In this document: piece after piece, positions 49,618-60,251 of the stretch
Layout of the letters: the number at the start of each line of letters is the position of its first letter
Position numbering within the stretch: position 1 is the first letter of the stretch
Source: Orobanche coerulescens
Lineage: Eukaryota; Streptophyta; Magnoliopsida; Lamiales; Orobanchaceae
Length of the DNA stretch: 64,000 nt
NCBI GenBank assembly: GCA_033398695.1
Contig: CM065809.1
Location: forward strand, 177,682,501-177,746,500
Reading direction: 5' to 3'
The notes under the pieces: generated by a model
Database searches by the model: none
The model's input: the letters and a program-made list of their open reading frames with translations, nothing else
What the model was told of the DNA's origin: nothing
Translations under genes and position numbers: made by a program

Positions 49618-50916
49618 TGTTGGGAAACTGGCACCCCACTTAGAATGGTGGATAGTATCGCGAAGTAGAGTTTTCAAACTCTTTTACATTGCGGAAGCGT
49701 AATTAACTTGCAGAAAGTAAATGACACAAGATTTATAGAGGTTTGGGCAAACGTGCCTACGTCCTCTCTCCATATCTTTTTCTATAGGCTCAAGATCAAT
49801 CTTTTCCACCTTGTCTTCTATCGGTCCGAGGTAAACTGTTACAATCTCGTCTTTATGTCGGTCCAAGATAAACCGTTTTCTTTTCTATCGGACAATGAAG
49901 CAACCTATCTAGCTTCCGATGGGTACTAGACAAACCTCACTTGGATTTAGATGTGATTCTAATAATGCTGGATCAACGATCCTAATAACACCGAATCAAT
50001 CTACAATCAGTATCTTTCTTATCGTGTACGTTTTCGTGTATGAACACTTAAACACTTATCAATTAAGCACAAATACAACAATGATAATGAATATAGTGAT
50101 ATCTGATCAATATGTGATTTGCTTAGAGTTGTTGTGTTGAATGATACCAAATGACTTGGTATTCATAGGCAAATTCTCTCAACTACCCGTTAGTTCACTG
50201 CTTTTCTTTAGCGTGCGTTATGCTTCATGCATAGCATACATTATCGCCATTACGTACGTTATTGCCTTCCTATAGCGTACGTTATCTGCTTACAGATTCT
50301 GTCCAGTAGCATTATGTCTCTTCAATTACGTACGTTAGCTCATACTATTACGTACGTTAAGAACCTTCATAATGTGCGCTAATGTGATGTCATTGCGTGC
50401 GTCACCATGTATCCGTTGCATGTCTTTTTTACTTTGACTCAGAATATTCCAATGGTTGTGATGTTTGAATTCGAAGTTCAAAACACATTATGTACGTTAA
50501 CACCTATATGTTACGTACGTTAAGCTTGTTCGATAGCGTGCGTTAATCTTTGTCTGTAGCGTGCGCTAAATCATCAGGTGACATTTCAGGTGAGTCTTGA
50601 GGTGATATGCATTACGTACGTTAAACATATAGACATAGCGTACGTTAGCTACTCCATTTAGCGTGTGCTAGTCTTGCTTACTAGCATGCGCTAACCTCTA
50701 TCTGTAGCATGCGCTAATTCAGTCATTTAGCGTGCGTTATTCACAATGTATTGTGTATGTTATCCATCATGTGACTTCATGTGAGACATCAGGTGACTTT
50801 CTTATTGTTTTGGCTTCGTTCTATTGTTTCCTTTGTTGTTTTGATTTGATCGTCAACACATCAATAACTCATCATCAAAACTATTTTATAATTATGTGGA
50901 ATAAAATATTCCAACA
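49618..50916 (-). mobile_element. Solo copia-type LTR with TAACA target duplication
   Basis: The unit begins TGTTGGGAAAC and ends TATTCCAACA, flanked on both sides by TAACA (49613-49617 and 50917-50921). The ends and 5-bp duplication fit an LTR. TGTTGGAATATTTT at the - strand start is typical of plant copia LTRs. A TATA-like TATGAATACC at 50167-50158 reads on the - strand. There is no internal coding region. Confidence 0.8.
50208..50741 (-). promoter_or_regulatory. Palindrome array in the solo LTR (array 3)
   Basis: About 17 palindromes of the forms TAGCGTGCGTTA, TTACGTACGTTA and TAGCATGCGCTA, commonly 22-23 bp apart with gaps near 53 bp. On the - strand the array ends about 50 bp upstream of the TATA-like box. 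It follows the same design as arrays 1 and 2 in the gypsy LTRs. Confidence 0.75.
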
Positions 50917-51454
50917 TAACATCCTTTTGTAGTTTTTTCGTGGGCATTTCCTCTTATATGGTTATCCCGTGTAACATCTTCTCATATTCAATAATGGTAA
51001 ATTGTTGATATTGATTATAAAGTGTACAATTTACCTAAATCAGTATAAGATTTTTTAAATTTCATAAAAACGTAATGATATATAGATTATTACAATATAT
51101 ATAGATTTAGAACATTCTTATGACTATCTCGTGCAACATGTTCGTATCGTTCTCCAGGCGAGCATTTTCTTATGGTGTGTAACATCTTACTATGGTTATA
51201 TCGTTTAACTTATTCTATGGATCTCATATCCTCTTATGGTTCACTTGTGTATCATTTTCTTACCATCTCTCGTGTATCATCTTCTTGTCGTTCATCTGTT
51301 TAGTATCTTATTATGCTTCTTTCGTCGAGTGTCTTCTTATCATTCTGCATGTAGTATTTTCTTATCGGTCATACATATTTGAACATTCTTATGGTTATCA
51401 TGCGCAATATCTGTTTATCGTAATTATGGAAGGCAAAAATTACCAACATATAGT

Positions 51455-51655
51455 TAAGTAACACATAAGCCAAATCATGGTGCCTCCAAGAAACTCAGTA
51501 TTGTATATAGATAGATAGATATGGATTATTTAATTATTAATAAGGCAATACTAGAAAAAATCAACAAAAAAAAATCAAAAGATTACAAATTGACACATAT
51601 GCCAAGTCAATGAGAAACTAAAAATCCCAGTTCTAGTATATTATAAGACATATAC

Positions 51656-51694
<39 letters not shown>

Positions 51695-52650
51695 TAGTGA
51701 TATATATATAGATTGATTAATTAATAAGCCAATAATAGAAAACATTAAAAAAATGTCAACAAAACTACAAAATGACATATAAGCCAAATCAATGAGAAAG
51801 CTCGAAAAACACAATTTCATATACATCATTAGATAGATATAGACCGATATAGATAGATATATAAATACAGATATATTAATTAGTTAATAGGACAATAGTA
51901 GAATAAATTAAGAAAAATGTCAAAAAAACCCATAAAGTAACACATAAACCGAATAAATGAGAAAGCGCACACAAAAAAAAAACTTAGTCTCATTGTATTA
52001 TATTAATTAATAAGTCAATAGTACAAACAACTAGAAAGAGGTCATAAAAGATCACAAATGACATATAAGCCAAATCTATGAAAAAGTTATAAAAAAAACT
52101 CAATTTTAGTATATATATATATATATATAAATAACTAGATATGTAAACAGGTAGATAGCTATAGACGTAGATAGATTGATTACTAAGCCAATAGTATAAA
52201 AAATTCAAAACAATACCAAAAAACACAAAATAATACATAAGCTAGATAAACGAGAAAGTTAAAAAACTCAGTTTTATTATATAATATTGATATTGATATT
52301 GATTGGTAGGAGATATATAGATAGATAGATAATTAAAAAATATATGTATAGATATAGATATGTTAATTAATTAATAAGCCAAGAGTAAAAAAATTAAAAA
52401 ATATCAAAAAAACACAAAATGACGCATAAGCTAAATCAATGAGAAAGCTAAAAAACTCAGTTTTATTATATAATATTGATATTGATATTGATTGGTAGGA
52501 GATATATAGATAGATAGATAATTAAAAAATATATGTATAGATATAGATATGTTAATTAATTAATAAGCCAAGAGTAAAAAAATTAAAAAATATCAAAAAA
52601 ACACAAAATGACGCATAAGCTAAATCAATGAGAAAATGCAACACTTAGTT
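51455..52650. repeat. About 190-bp tandem array with (TAGA)n
   Basis: Roughly seven units share AATTAATAAGCCAA, ACACAAAATGAC, CATAAGC, AAATCAATGAGAAAG and ACTCAGTTTTA. The last two (52266 and 52455 starts) are almost identical at 189 bp. A (TAGA)n microsatellite lies inside the units, longest at 51657-51693. Confidence 0.85.
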
Positions 52651-52664
52651 TTAGTATATTATAT

Positions 52665-53005
52665 AGACTAGTAACCAACCTATCGAAAATCAATGGGACA
52701 TCACCGCTTGTAAGTTAAAACCCGTAGAAGACGGACATATAGGTGGATGGTTTGATTTAAACATTAAAAATAGAAAAAACGATATTAAGTATCAGTGAAA
52801 AATCTTCATAATAATACAATATTTGTTGATCTAAATTGATAAAAAAGTAATTAATTCACAATCAAATATCAGTAAAGCAATAGGTCGCTTGAATGCTCTG
52901 TCCAAAAAAAGAACAACATTAAAATAGAATATACTATTTTAACTTACATAACACATTTTGAAGTTAAAATATATTCCAAATTAACAAATGGTGTTTCAGA
53001 GTACC
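52665..53005 (-). other. Possible Helitron 3' flank
   Basis: Read on the - strand the sequence beyond the helicase stop ends in GGTTGGTTACTAG followed by T near 52668, which fits a Helitron CTAG|T terminus. A strong hairpin is lacking. No coding signal otherwise. Confidence 0.35.
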
Positions 53006-53287
53006 TCAAAGTTTGTCTAACATTTTTTTATACACAACATTAGTCATTATATTGTGCGGCTCACTATCCTTGTCACATATCAAAACTTTTAAGCCATTGT
53101 TGCCGGTTACCCCAGGCACAACGGCATACAACTGATCATGGGTGAAGACAGATTGGGAAAGATAGAGACTTACGTGGGAAAAATACTGCCCGTGACTCTT
53201 GTTTATAGTCATGGCAAAGGAAACGACTAATGAGAACTGTCTTCTTTGGAAGATGATGAGGAACTTTGTGAAATCTGACGGGATCAT
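53006..53287 (-). pseudogene. C-terminal fragment of a PIF1/Helitron helicase
   Basis: A 93-codon frame holds SFAMTINKSHGQYFSHVSLY, the conserved C-terminal helicase block of PIF1-type and Helitron Rep/Hel proteins (normally INKSQGQ), followed by GLKVLICD and NVVYK near the end. Everything upstream of an IPSD motif is missing because LINE sequence begins there. A CTAG-like end lies downstream, so Helitron origin is more likely than a cellular PIF1 gene. Confidence 0.75.
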
Positions 53288-55138
53288 GTGTCCCTTCTTA
53301 TCCAGTGTCGGTTTTCATCGACTCGTCACAACTCGTCATTCCGTTTCCAGAATATGTGAATTCGTCGCCACACATTTCTGGACACTGTTAGGGAGGTTTG
53401 GCTGATCCCGACTGGTTTAGTTGGCATGTGTAATTTACAGGCCAAACTACTTAGGGTCAAGCACAGACTGAAACAGTGGAACTGGTCTGTTTTTGGAAAT
53501 CTTCATGCGAAGTTGGATGAGGCCTTGAGGGCTGCTGACGAGGCCGAGCGGCGATATGATTCGGAGCCTTCCCCAGAAAATAGAACCGCTATGCACCGTT
53601 TTCGCACTCAGTGCCAACTTCGTCTCTCCATGGAGGAAAATTTCTAGAAACAGAAGGCTGCAGTTCGTTGGGTTGCTCAGGGCGAGCACAACACCCGTTT
53701 ATTTTAGGGTTTTGCGAAGCAGAAGCGTTGCCAGTCTTATATTCACAGTATCGAGGATGATGGTTCGACTATTGCTGTTGAGTCGGACATTCGTTCATCC
53801 GCTGTGAATTTCTTCAGGACTCTGCTTACATCCGATGGTGATGTTCTCACCCCCCCGGATGACACTTGTTTCCCTTTTATCCCCCCTTCTTTTGATTCTG
53901 AAAATTTATGTGTCCCCCCATATCCCCAAGAGATTCGTGCTGCGGTTTTTGTTATTGATCATTACAACACTTCTAGGGCCGATGGGTTTTCGTCTTTGTT
54001 TTTTCAGCATTGTTGGGAGATTGTATCTTCCGATGTGAATGGGGTTGTGCTCGAGTTCTTTGATGGTCATCCCATGCCTCCGGCCTTCATGGCGACCACG
54101 GTCGTCTTGATCCCGAAGAAGCCTGTTCCGAGCGGTTTGTCAGATTATCGGCCTATTAGTCTGTGTAATGTGACCAGTAAGATTATCACGAAAATCCTTA
54201 ACGCTCGGCTCGCTTATGTCCTCCCTCTTGTCATCTCTCCAAACTAGAGTGGATTCGTTCAGGGGAGGGTTATTACGGATAATATACTTTTGGCCCAGGA
54301 ACTGATTCACGACCTCCACGTCTCGGACATTCATGGTGTCCCAAACCTTGCACTGAAGCTTGATATGGCTAAGGCATATGATAAGGTTCACTGGCATTTT
54401 TTACGTGAGGTCCTGGTGAGGATGGGATTCCAGACTAGATGGATTCTGTTCATCTGTCACTGTGTCGAGAGTTGCACGTTCTCCATTATGTGAACGGCAG
54501 CCCGGTCGGCTATTTTTCCCCTAGTGAGGGTTTGCGTCAGGGCGACCCCATTTCTCCGTCGCTCTTCGTGCTTGTCGCCGATTATTTATCGCGCTGCTTG
54601 AATCGATTCATTCGTGACCATCTTTTGATGAGTATAGGACTGCCAGACGGCCTTTCCCCATCTCGCACCTCTCCTATGCCGATGACATCATTATATTCAC
54701 ACGAGCTGTGGATGATGGTCTTGTTGACCTTATGCGACTCCTGGATCACTATTCCATGGCCTCCGGGCAGATGGTTAGCATCCAGAAGAGCACTTGTATC
54801 CTCACTCCGAAGCACGCGCCTCGTTGGTATCAGAGAGTTCATGATCTTACTAGTTTCCGCCAGGGTGATCTCCCCATCACCTATCTTGGTGCACCCTTTT
54901 TTAAAGGCTTTATGAGACGAGAGCTCTTTGCTGGGGTGAAGCAACGGCTGTTGGATAGGATCTCTGGTTGGTCCCATCGCCACCTTGCTTTTGGGGGTCG
55001 CTTGGCTCTTATTAAGAGCACCCTATGCACGATTCCTCTGCACCTTCTTCAGGTGTTGGACCCGCCCCAGTATGTTGTCCAGGAGCTCGAGCAGATTATG
55101 GCTAGATACTTCTGGGGTGATATCGGTCCTAAGAGAAA
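53288..55138 (+). pseudogene. LINE (L1-type) reverse transcriptase fragment
   Basis: The frames show non-LTR reverse transcriptase motifs in order: YRPISLCN near 54150, KLDMAKAYDKVHW near 54360, GLRQGDPISPSLF near 54530, and a YADD active site near 54675. Endonuclease and 3' end are absent. In-frame stops lie at 53645, 53707 and 54245, and frameshifts near 54490 and beyond. The right edge is cut at about 55138, where gypsy sequence of opposite orientation begins. Confidence 0.85.
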
Positions 55139-56042
55139 GCAGTCTTCGGAATATCAGAATCCCAAATCCCCAGCTGGTAATATCCTGATCGCAAGTCAAT
55201 CTTAGACAAAATTGTGGCACCCTGAAGTTGGTCGAACAAGTCATCTATCCAAGGCAAAGGATATTTGTTCTTAATACGATACGGCGCTCGAGAAACAGGT
55301 GTTGCGCTTGGCACAAGATCAATAGGAAACTCTACCTTTCTAGACGAAGGCAATCCCGGTAGATCATACGAAAATACATAAGGATATTCATTCACAACTG
55401 GAATCGACAATAAATCGGCTTCGCCGTTATTTGTGCTCATGGCGTAGCACCAATACAGTCTTGTTTCAACAATTTTATCGCCTTAACAGCAGAAATCACC
55501 CCTCCTGAACTACCCGGTTTACGACCCAAGAAAGTGTGCTCGACACCATCTTCCGCTATTATAGAAATAGTTCGCGTTCGGTAGTTCATGATAGCACCAT
55601 GACGATTCAACCAATCATCTCCCATAATTACGTCCTCTCCTTTCAGATCTACCACAATGAGGTCTGAAGGCCAATCTCGACTCCCGATATGTACAAGACA
55701 ATTTTTAATCTCTTGGTTCCCCATCAAACGCTCTCCACTAGGAGTACTTACTACGAATGGTTCGCACTCAATCAAACACCTAAGACCCAAACGTTTCACA
55801 CAATCAAGAGCAATAAACGAATGGGTAGCTCCCGAATCAAATAATACTGATACAGGTTGAGAATGTATTTGCGTGATACCTGCAGCTACCGGAGCCTCCG
55901 TGTCATCCGCGCGTCTCAACTGGTACACTCTTGGCTGTACCGAACCCACACTCGATGCAACTTGACGATCCAACCAGACTCGACCTCTTCCATGTCCCAA
56001 CGTCTATTGCGGCTGATTTGATGTAGTCCCCGGGTTCACACT
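55139..56042 (-). pseudogene. Ty3/gypsy protease and RT start, fragment
   Basis: On the - strand a frame contains the protease DSGATHSF motif and, after a stop, the start of reverse transcriptase with [19 protein letters not shown] and [12 protein letters not shown]. The piece ends abruptly at the LINE boundary. Its protease differs from that of the element at 60300, so it is another gypsy family. The LTR element at 56048 inserted into it. Confidence 0.8.
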
Positions 56043-56047
56043 CGGAG

Positions 56048-58492
56048 TGTAATACCCGGTTGTAATTCAGTAATTATCATTCAGTAATTATCATTCAGTA
56101 TTTGATACTCAGTAATTTCATTCATTATTGATCATTTGTCACTCAGATTCTATCATGGTATTCATCATTCAGAGTAATTGTATCGAGTATCGATCGTCAT
56201 TCATCATTAATCTGATTGGAGTTTCGTGCCGTGTTTATCATCATTATCATTTTCGTTGCAAGCTGTGCTTGAGGAGTAGCGCACGCTACATACTCCTTTT
56301 AGCGTACGCTAATTGGGTATAGGTAGCGCACGCTACCGCTTAGCTTTAGCGCACGCTAAGGCTACCTTGGCTGCGATCCGTAAGGTACCGGTGCAGTGAG
56401 AATAATTGTAGCGCACGAGACGAGTGGTAAGTAGCGCGTGCTAACGGGTCGTAGTAGCGCACGCTATATGTGTGGAGTAGCGCACGCTAGGGGCGGATCA
56501 GGTTGAGTCCAGTGGCTCTTGGGATCGCACCGGTTTATTCATAGCGCACGCTATGCATTGTTGTTAGCGTCTGCAAGCATATTAGCGCACACTAAGTAAT
56601 GGTTGTAGCGCACGCTAGCGAGGTTAGATCAGAGGGCAGATGTTTTTCTGGACTCCAGTACTGGGCGTCAAATGTTTAGCTAGCGCACGCTAACAATGGA
56701 TATTAACGCACGCTAGTAGTATGGCCGTAGCGCACGCTACAAATAGGTACGTAGCGCGCGCTACCGTGTTCGGACAGTGGGTACTGGACTACCCAAATTA
56801 CTCGTTAGCGCACGCTATGCACAAGGGCTAGCGCACGCTAACACAGGCGAGTATAAATTGGACAGTTTAGTCGAGTTCGTCATTTTTCATCTCATTTCAT
56901 TCCTTCGGTATTTTTGGGCGATTAGAAGCGATCCAGAGGATTCTTCGAGGTGTAATCATCAATCCTCATCTTCAAGTCTTTGAGTTGAATTTATCGTCAC
57001 TTCATCATCTCCGAAACGTCGAATCAAAGGTATTAATCTCTTGGATCTAGAATTTCGGATTTTTGGGTTTTCCTTCCGATTTCTTCGTAAGCTTGGATTA
57101 TCATTGGGATATGTTAAGTTATGGATTATCTACTTGGATAAATATATTCCTACGGATTTAATGGTTATTTTCGGAATTGTATTCATGATCGATTGGGTTT
57201 GTCTTCGTTTAATTGGTGATTTTTCGTTTGATGTCGTTATAATCATTTTTTATGGATTCTAATGGATTATTGATATCATTGAAGTGTTTTGTTAGTTCGA
57301 AATACTCATTTTAGTGTTGGTTTCGACATATTCGGGATCGATATTTTCAAGTCGTGTGGTTGGTTACGTATTCGTTAGAATGCCCCAATGAGTTCGATTA
57401 TCGTTGTTTCGACCTTTGGGTTAGTCGTGTTTTGTTGTTTGATGCGTGTATTGAGCGATTGTTGGTAATTATTGTTATTCAAGGTTGTTCGGCGATCGGT
57501 ATCTTGGTTAGGGCGTTGTTCGTGGATGGACATTCTTCATCGGTATTGTGTAAGTTAAATCTTACTCGGTTAAAAGGATACTCATTCCTTTTGTTGTTGA
57601 TTGCTCATAATCATAATTCATTCATCATAATATTAATCATTTTGAGACTTGTAAGTGTCGAATAATCATTTCATTCACGAGCAGCGGTTCCAAATCTTTT
57701 CATTGGTTTATCAATCACGCCACTATTACTTTCATATCGGTGAGTCATCTTGGCCTTGTCTAATTATTATTCATTGGTTTTCATCATGGTCATTCTCGTT
57801 CATGTGACCTTCCGGTTCATATTGCGTGGCGGGTGTGGGTGTGGAATTTGTAGACGGGCACAAGATGGTCATCTATTACGTTCACCGATACATCGCACCG
57901 AGCACACAGAAACGCTTACCTCCGTGAGACTAAATAGGTACAAGGCGGGTGTGTCCGGACATTCGTCTTGTACACTTGCACAGACATTACGGGCGTACTA
58001 TGATGCTCCTCTTGCGTAATTCATAATTAAGAATATTTCATAACTTCATTAATTCATGATTGTGTAATTTCAACTCTTGAGGATTGTTGTTACGTATCGA
58101 CCCGTTGGGGATTTTGTTTTCAGTCACGGCAAGGCAAAGGCACGGGAAGAGCATGTTGACGGCGACGAGTCCCAAGTGATACTAGTAGGGGCCCGGTCAT
58201 TCCGTTTGTTCGATTATTTTCATCATTTGATTATTTATTGTCATTTGTATTTTCCACGCAAATTCCGTTTGTAATGTTTATTTATTCGTGGTGGTGTATT
58301 TTATCTTCATATAAAATACACTAGTATTCAGTATTGTCTGGTGTGTTGTACTTAAACTCCTCATCGGAGTGTTTGGTAATATAATGTGGTTCGGTACTAC
58401 AATTATATTATTTAATTCATCATTTTCATTTGCGGGTGGGTCCCGGTCGGGATTCACCAGACCGTAATATCCGCCTAGTTTGGGGTGTTACG
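56048..58492 (+). repeat. 5' LTR of the gypsy element, 2.4 kb
   Basis: It begins TGTAATACCCGG and ends GGGGTGTTACG (A of TTACA mutated). The TATA box TATAAATTGG is at 56852. It shares its plan with the LTR at 45291 but lacks that LTR's 56-bp and 36-bp tandem arrays. Confidence 0.85.
56276..56842 (+). promoter_or_regulatory. Palindrome array upstream of the TATA box (array 2)
   Basis: About 18 copies of TAGCGCACGCTA or variants. Starts near 56278, 56301, 56325, 56348, 56410, 56433, 56456, 56479, 56543, 56566, 56584, 56607, 56682, 56705, 56729, 56753, 56807 and 56830. Intervals are 23-24 bp with long gaps of 62, 64, 75 and 54. The TATA box is 22 bp after the last copy. Confidence 0.85.
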
Positions 58493-58495
58493 AGT

Positions 58496-58507
58496 TGGTA
58501 TCGAGCG
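58496..58507 (+). other. Primer-binding site, slightly diverged
   Basis: TGGTATCGAGCG follows the LTR end and resembles TGGTATCAGAGC, the initiator-Met tRNA complement, with an altered middle. Confidence 0.65.
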
Positions 58508-58978
58508 TGGTTTTGAATACTACCCTCCAAGTCATGTCTCATTTGAAATCATCGTCATCGGACTAGTATCATTGGACTTTCGCGTCACGTGTGACTGTGC
58601 AAATGCGAGCCAATCGGACCAAGAAGCGTAAGATTTCTAATGCCATGGTATAATTTCGCATTAATCATTCATTCATAATTCATCGCTTAACAATCCTCAA
58701 TCATCATTGTCATTTTGACCGGGACGGTCGAGTTAACTCATTAATCACCAATTCATTTCATTGTTCGATTGTTGATCAGGAAGATCGAATCATTAATCTT
58801 GTTAACTCATTCAAGATAATCATTTCAGTAACTTCATCGGATAATCATGTCACGTCAATTAATCATTCATGTAATCGCTGTATTTGAGCGCGTATGCTCA
58901 TTTTCGTCATTTCATAATATAATCATAATGTGATACTCATGCAAGATATATAATCATCATATGACTTTCCACTTCAGT

Positions 58979-60060
58979 ATGGAAAGGGCTGGCAGAGGAC
59001 GTGGAGGACGAGGCCGTGGAGCGGGCCGAATCCCGAGAGCTCGTGTGAATACACGTGCAAACGCGAGGAATAATGCTAATTCATCGAGCAGGCGACAGCG
59101 CCACTCATTCACCAGACGCGATCATTCATTATCGGAGTCGTACTGGACACGGCTCAGTCAGAGGGTGTCCGGGTTGATCCACTCGCATTTATGCAGGGCA
59201 TGATGGCCCAAATGACTCAGATGGCTCAGTTGATGGAGACGATGCATAACTCCGTCAATCAGAATCAGCAGGCTCCTCCGCCGCCACCTCAGAGCCAAGA
59301 GAGGAATGTGAGTAACATCATCGGCGATATTTCTCGCCAGAGGCCACCTACTTTTGAGGGCTCGTCGGAGCCGGCAGATATCATTCATTGGCTCGAGCAT
59401 TTCGAGAAGCTGTTTGCTATGGTAGAGTGTCCCGAGGGACACAAAGTTTCTGTTGCGGCTTACTACCTTGGTAAGAGCGCACATTCTTGGTGGTTGTCAT
59501 TGAAGCCCACCGAAGGATCTTGTACTTGGGATCAGTTCAAGACTCTCATGATGGAGAGGTATTATCCGGCCCCACTCGAGAGAGGCCAAGTCGTCGAATT
59601 GCTCACCCCGACCCCTCAACAGACGAGGATGTTCTCGCTATTGCCGAGAAATTTCAGAACTTCTTCCTTTCGCCTCGTCCATCATTCATTCAGAGGCGGA
59701 TAAAATCAAGTATTTCAGCAAGAGGTCAAACCCCGTATGAGACTTCACTACTTAACCATAATTGCACCACGTTGGCCGAATTCATTGAGAAAGCTCACCT
59801 ACGAGCTTCATCGCTAAGGAAATTGCTAAGCGGAACCTTCGTCTCGCTAGCAAGAAATCGAAGAACCGTAATCGATCAAGGCGGTCGACAACCTTCAAGA
59901 AACCCCGCATGGCTCGCTTTTCGAGCGACCTCCAAAGGTCGTCTAAACCCGCTAATCTCGATCCACGAGCGCCGCCTGCCATCACCTGTTACAACCGTGG
60001 GGATCTTGGTCATGTCAAGACTAAGTGTCCGAGACAATGGTCACGTGTCATAACGTGGAA
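58979..60060 (+). pseudogene. gag of the gypsy element, frameshifted
   Basis: ATG at 58979 opens an Arg/Gly-rich start, then a shift near 59190 moves to the frame with MAQMTQMAQLMETM, RQRPPTFEGSSEPADI and SWWLSLKPTEG. Further shifts follow after 59600. A zinc-knuckle remnant near 59990 has its second Cys replaced by Arg (CYNRGDLGH). No single frame spans gag. Confidence 0.8.
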
Positions 60061-60251
60061 TTGTGGGACATAAGGCCCGTTTTGCCGTAGGGACTCCAAA
60101 CCTACTCAGACGTCATCTCGTGCCCCTAAGCAGCCACCATTCGTAATCAAAGCATTTCAATCGGCGTCGTTTAAAACGACGGAGCGACTAAAGGGGAGCT
60201 TTTAGCCATCGACGGAGCGTCGGTCGGACTAGCAAGCCCCGGATTTATGAG

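Larger units (their letters stand above)
49266..51440. repeat. Short-period minisatellite split by a solo LTR
   Basis: Degenerate units of about 25-35 bp built on TTCTTATGGTTCTCCCGTGTAACATC fill 49266-49617 and 50917-51440. The two halves are separated by the 1.3-kb insertion at 49618-50916. Confidence 0.7.

Noticed and set aside
51641..52238. Tyr/Ile/Ser-rich open frames on the - strand
   Set aside because: They are translations of the (TAGA)n-bearing 190-bp tandem array.
56276..56842. Regular short palindromes with spacers resembling a CRISPR array
   Set aside because: The DNA is plant nuclear, the repeats are only 12 bp and variable, spacers are about 11 bp, and the array is part of an LTR promoter region.
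57354..57665. 103-codon frame in the gypsy LTR
   Set aside because: It lies downstream of the LTR TATA box, without homology or conservation in the sister LTR.
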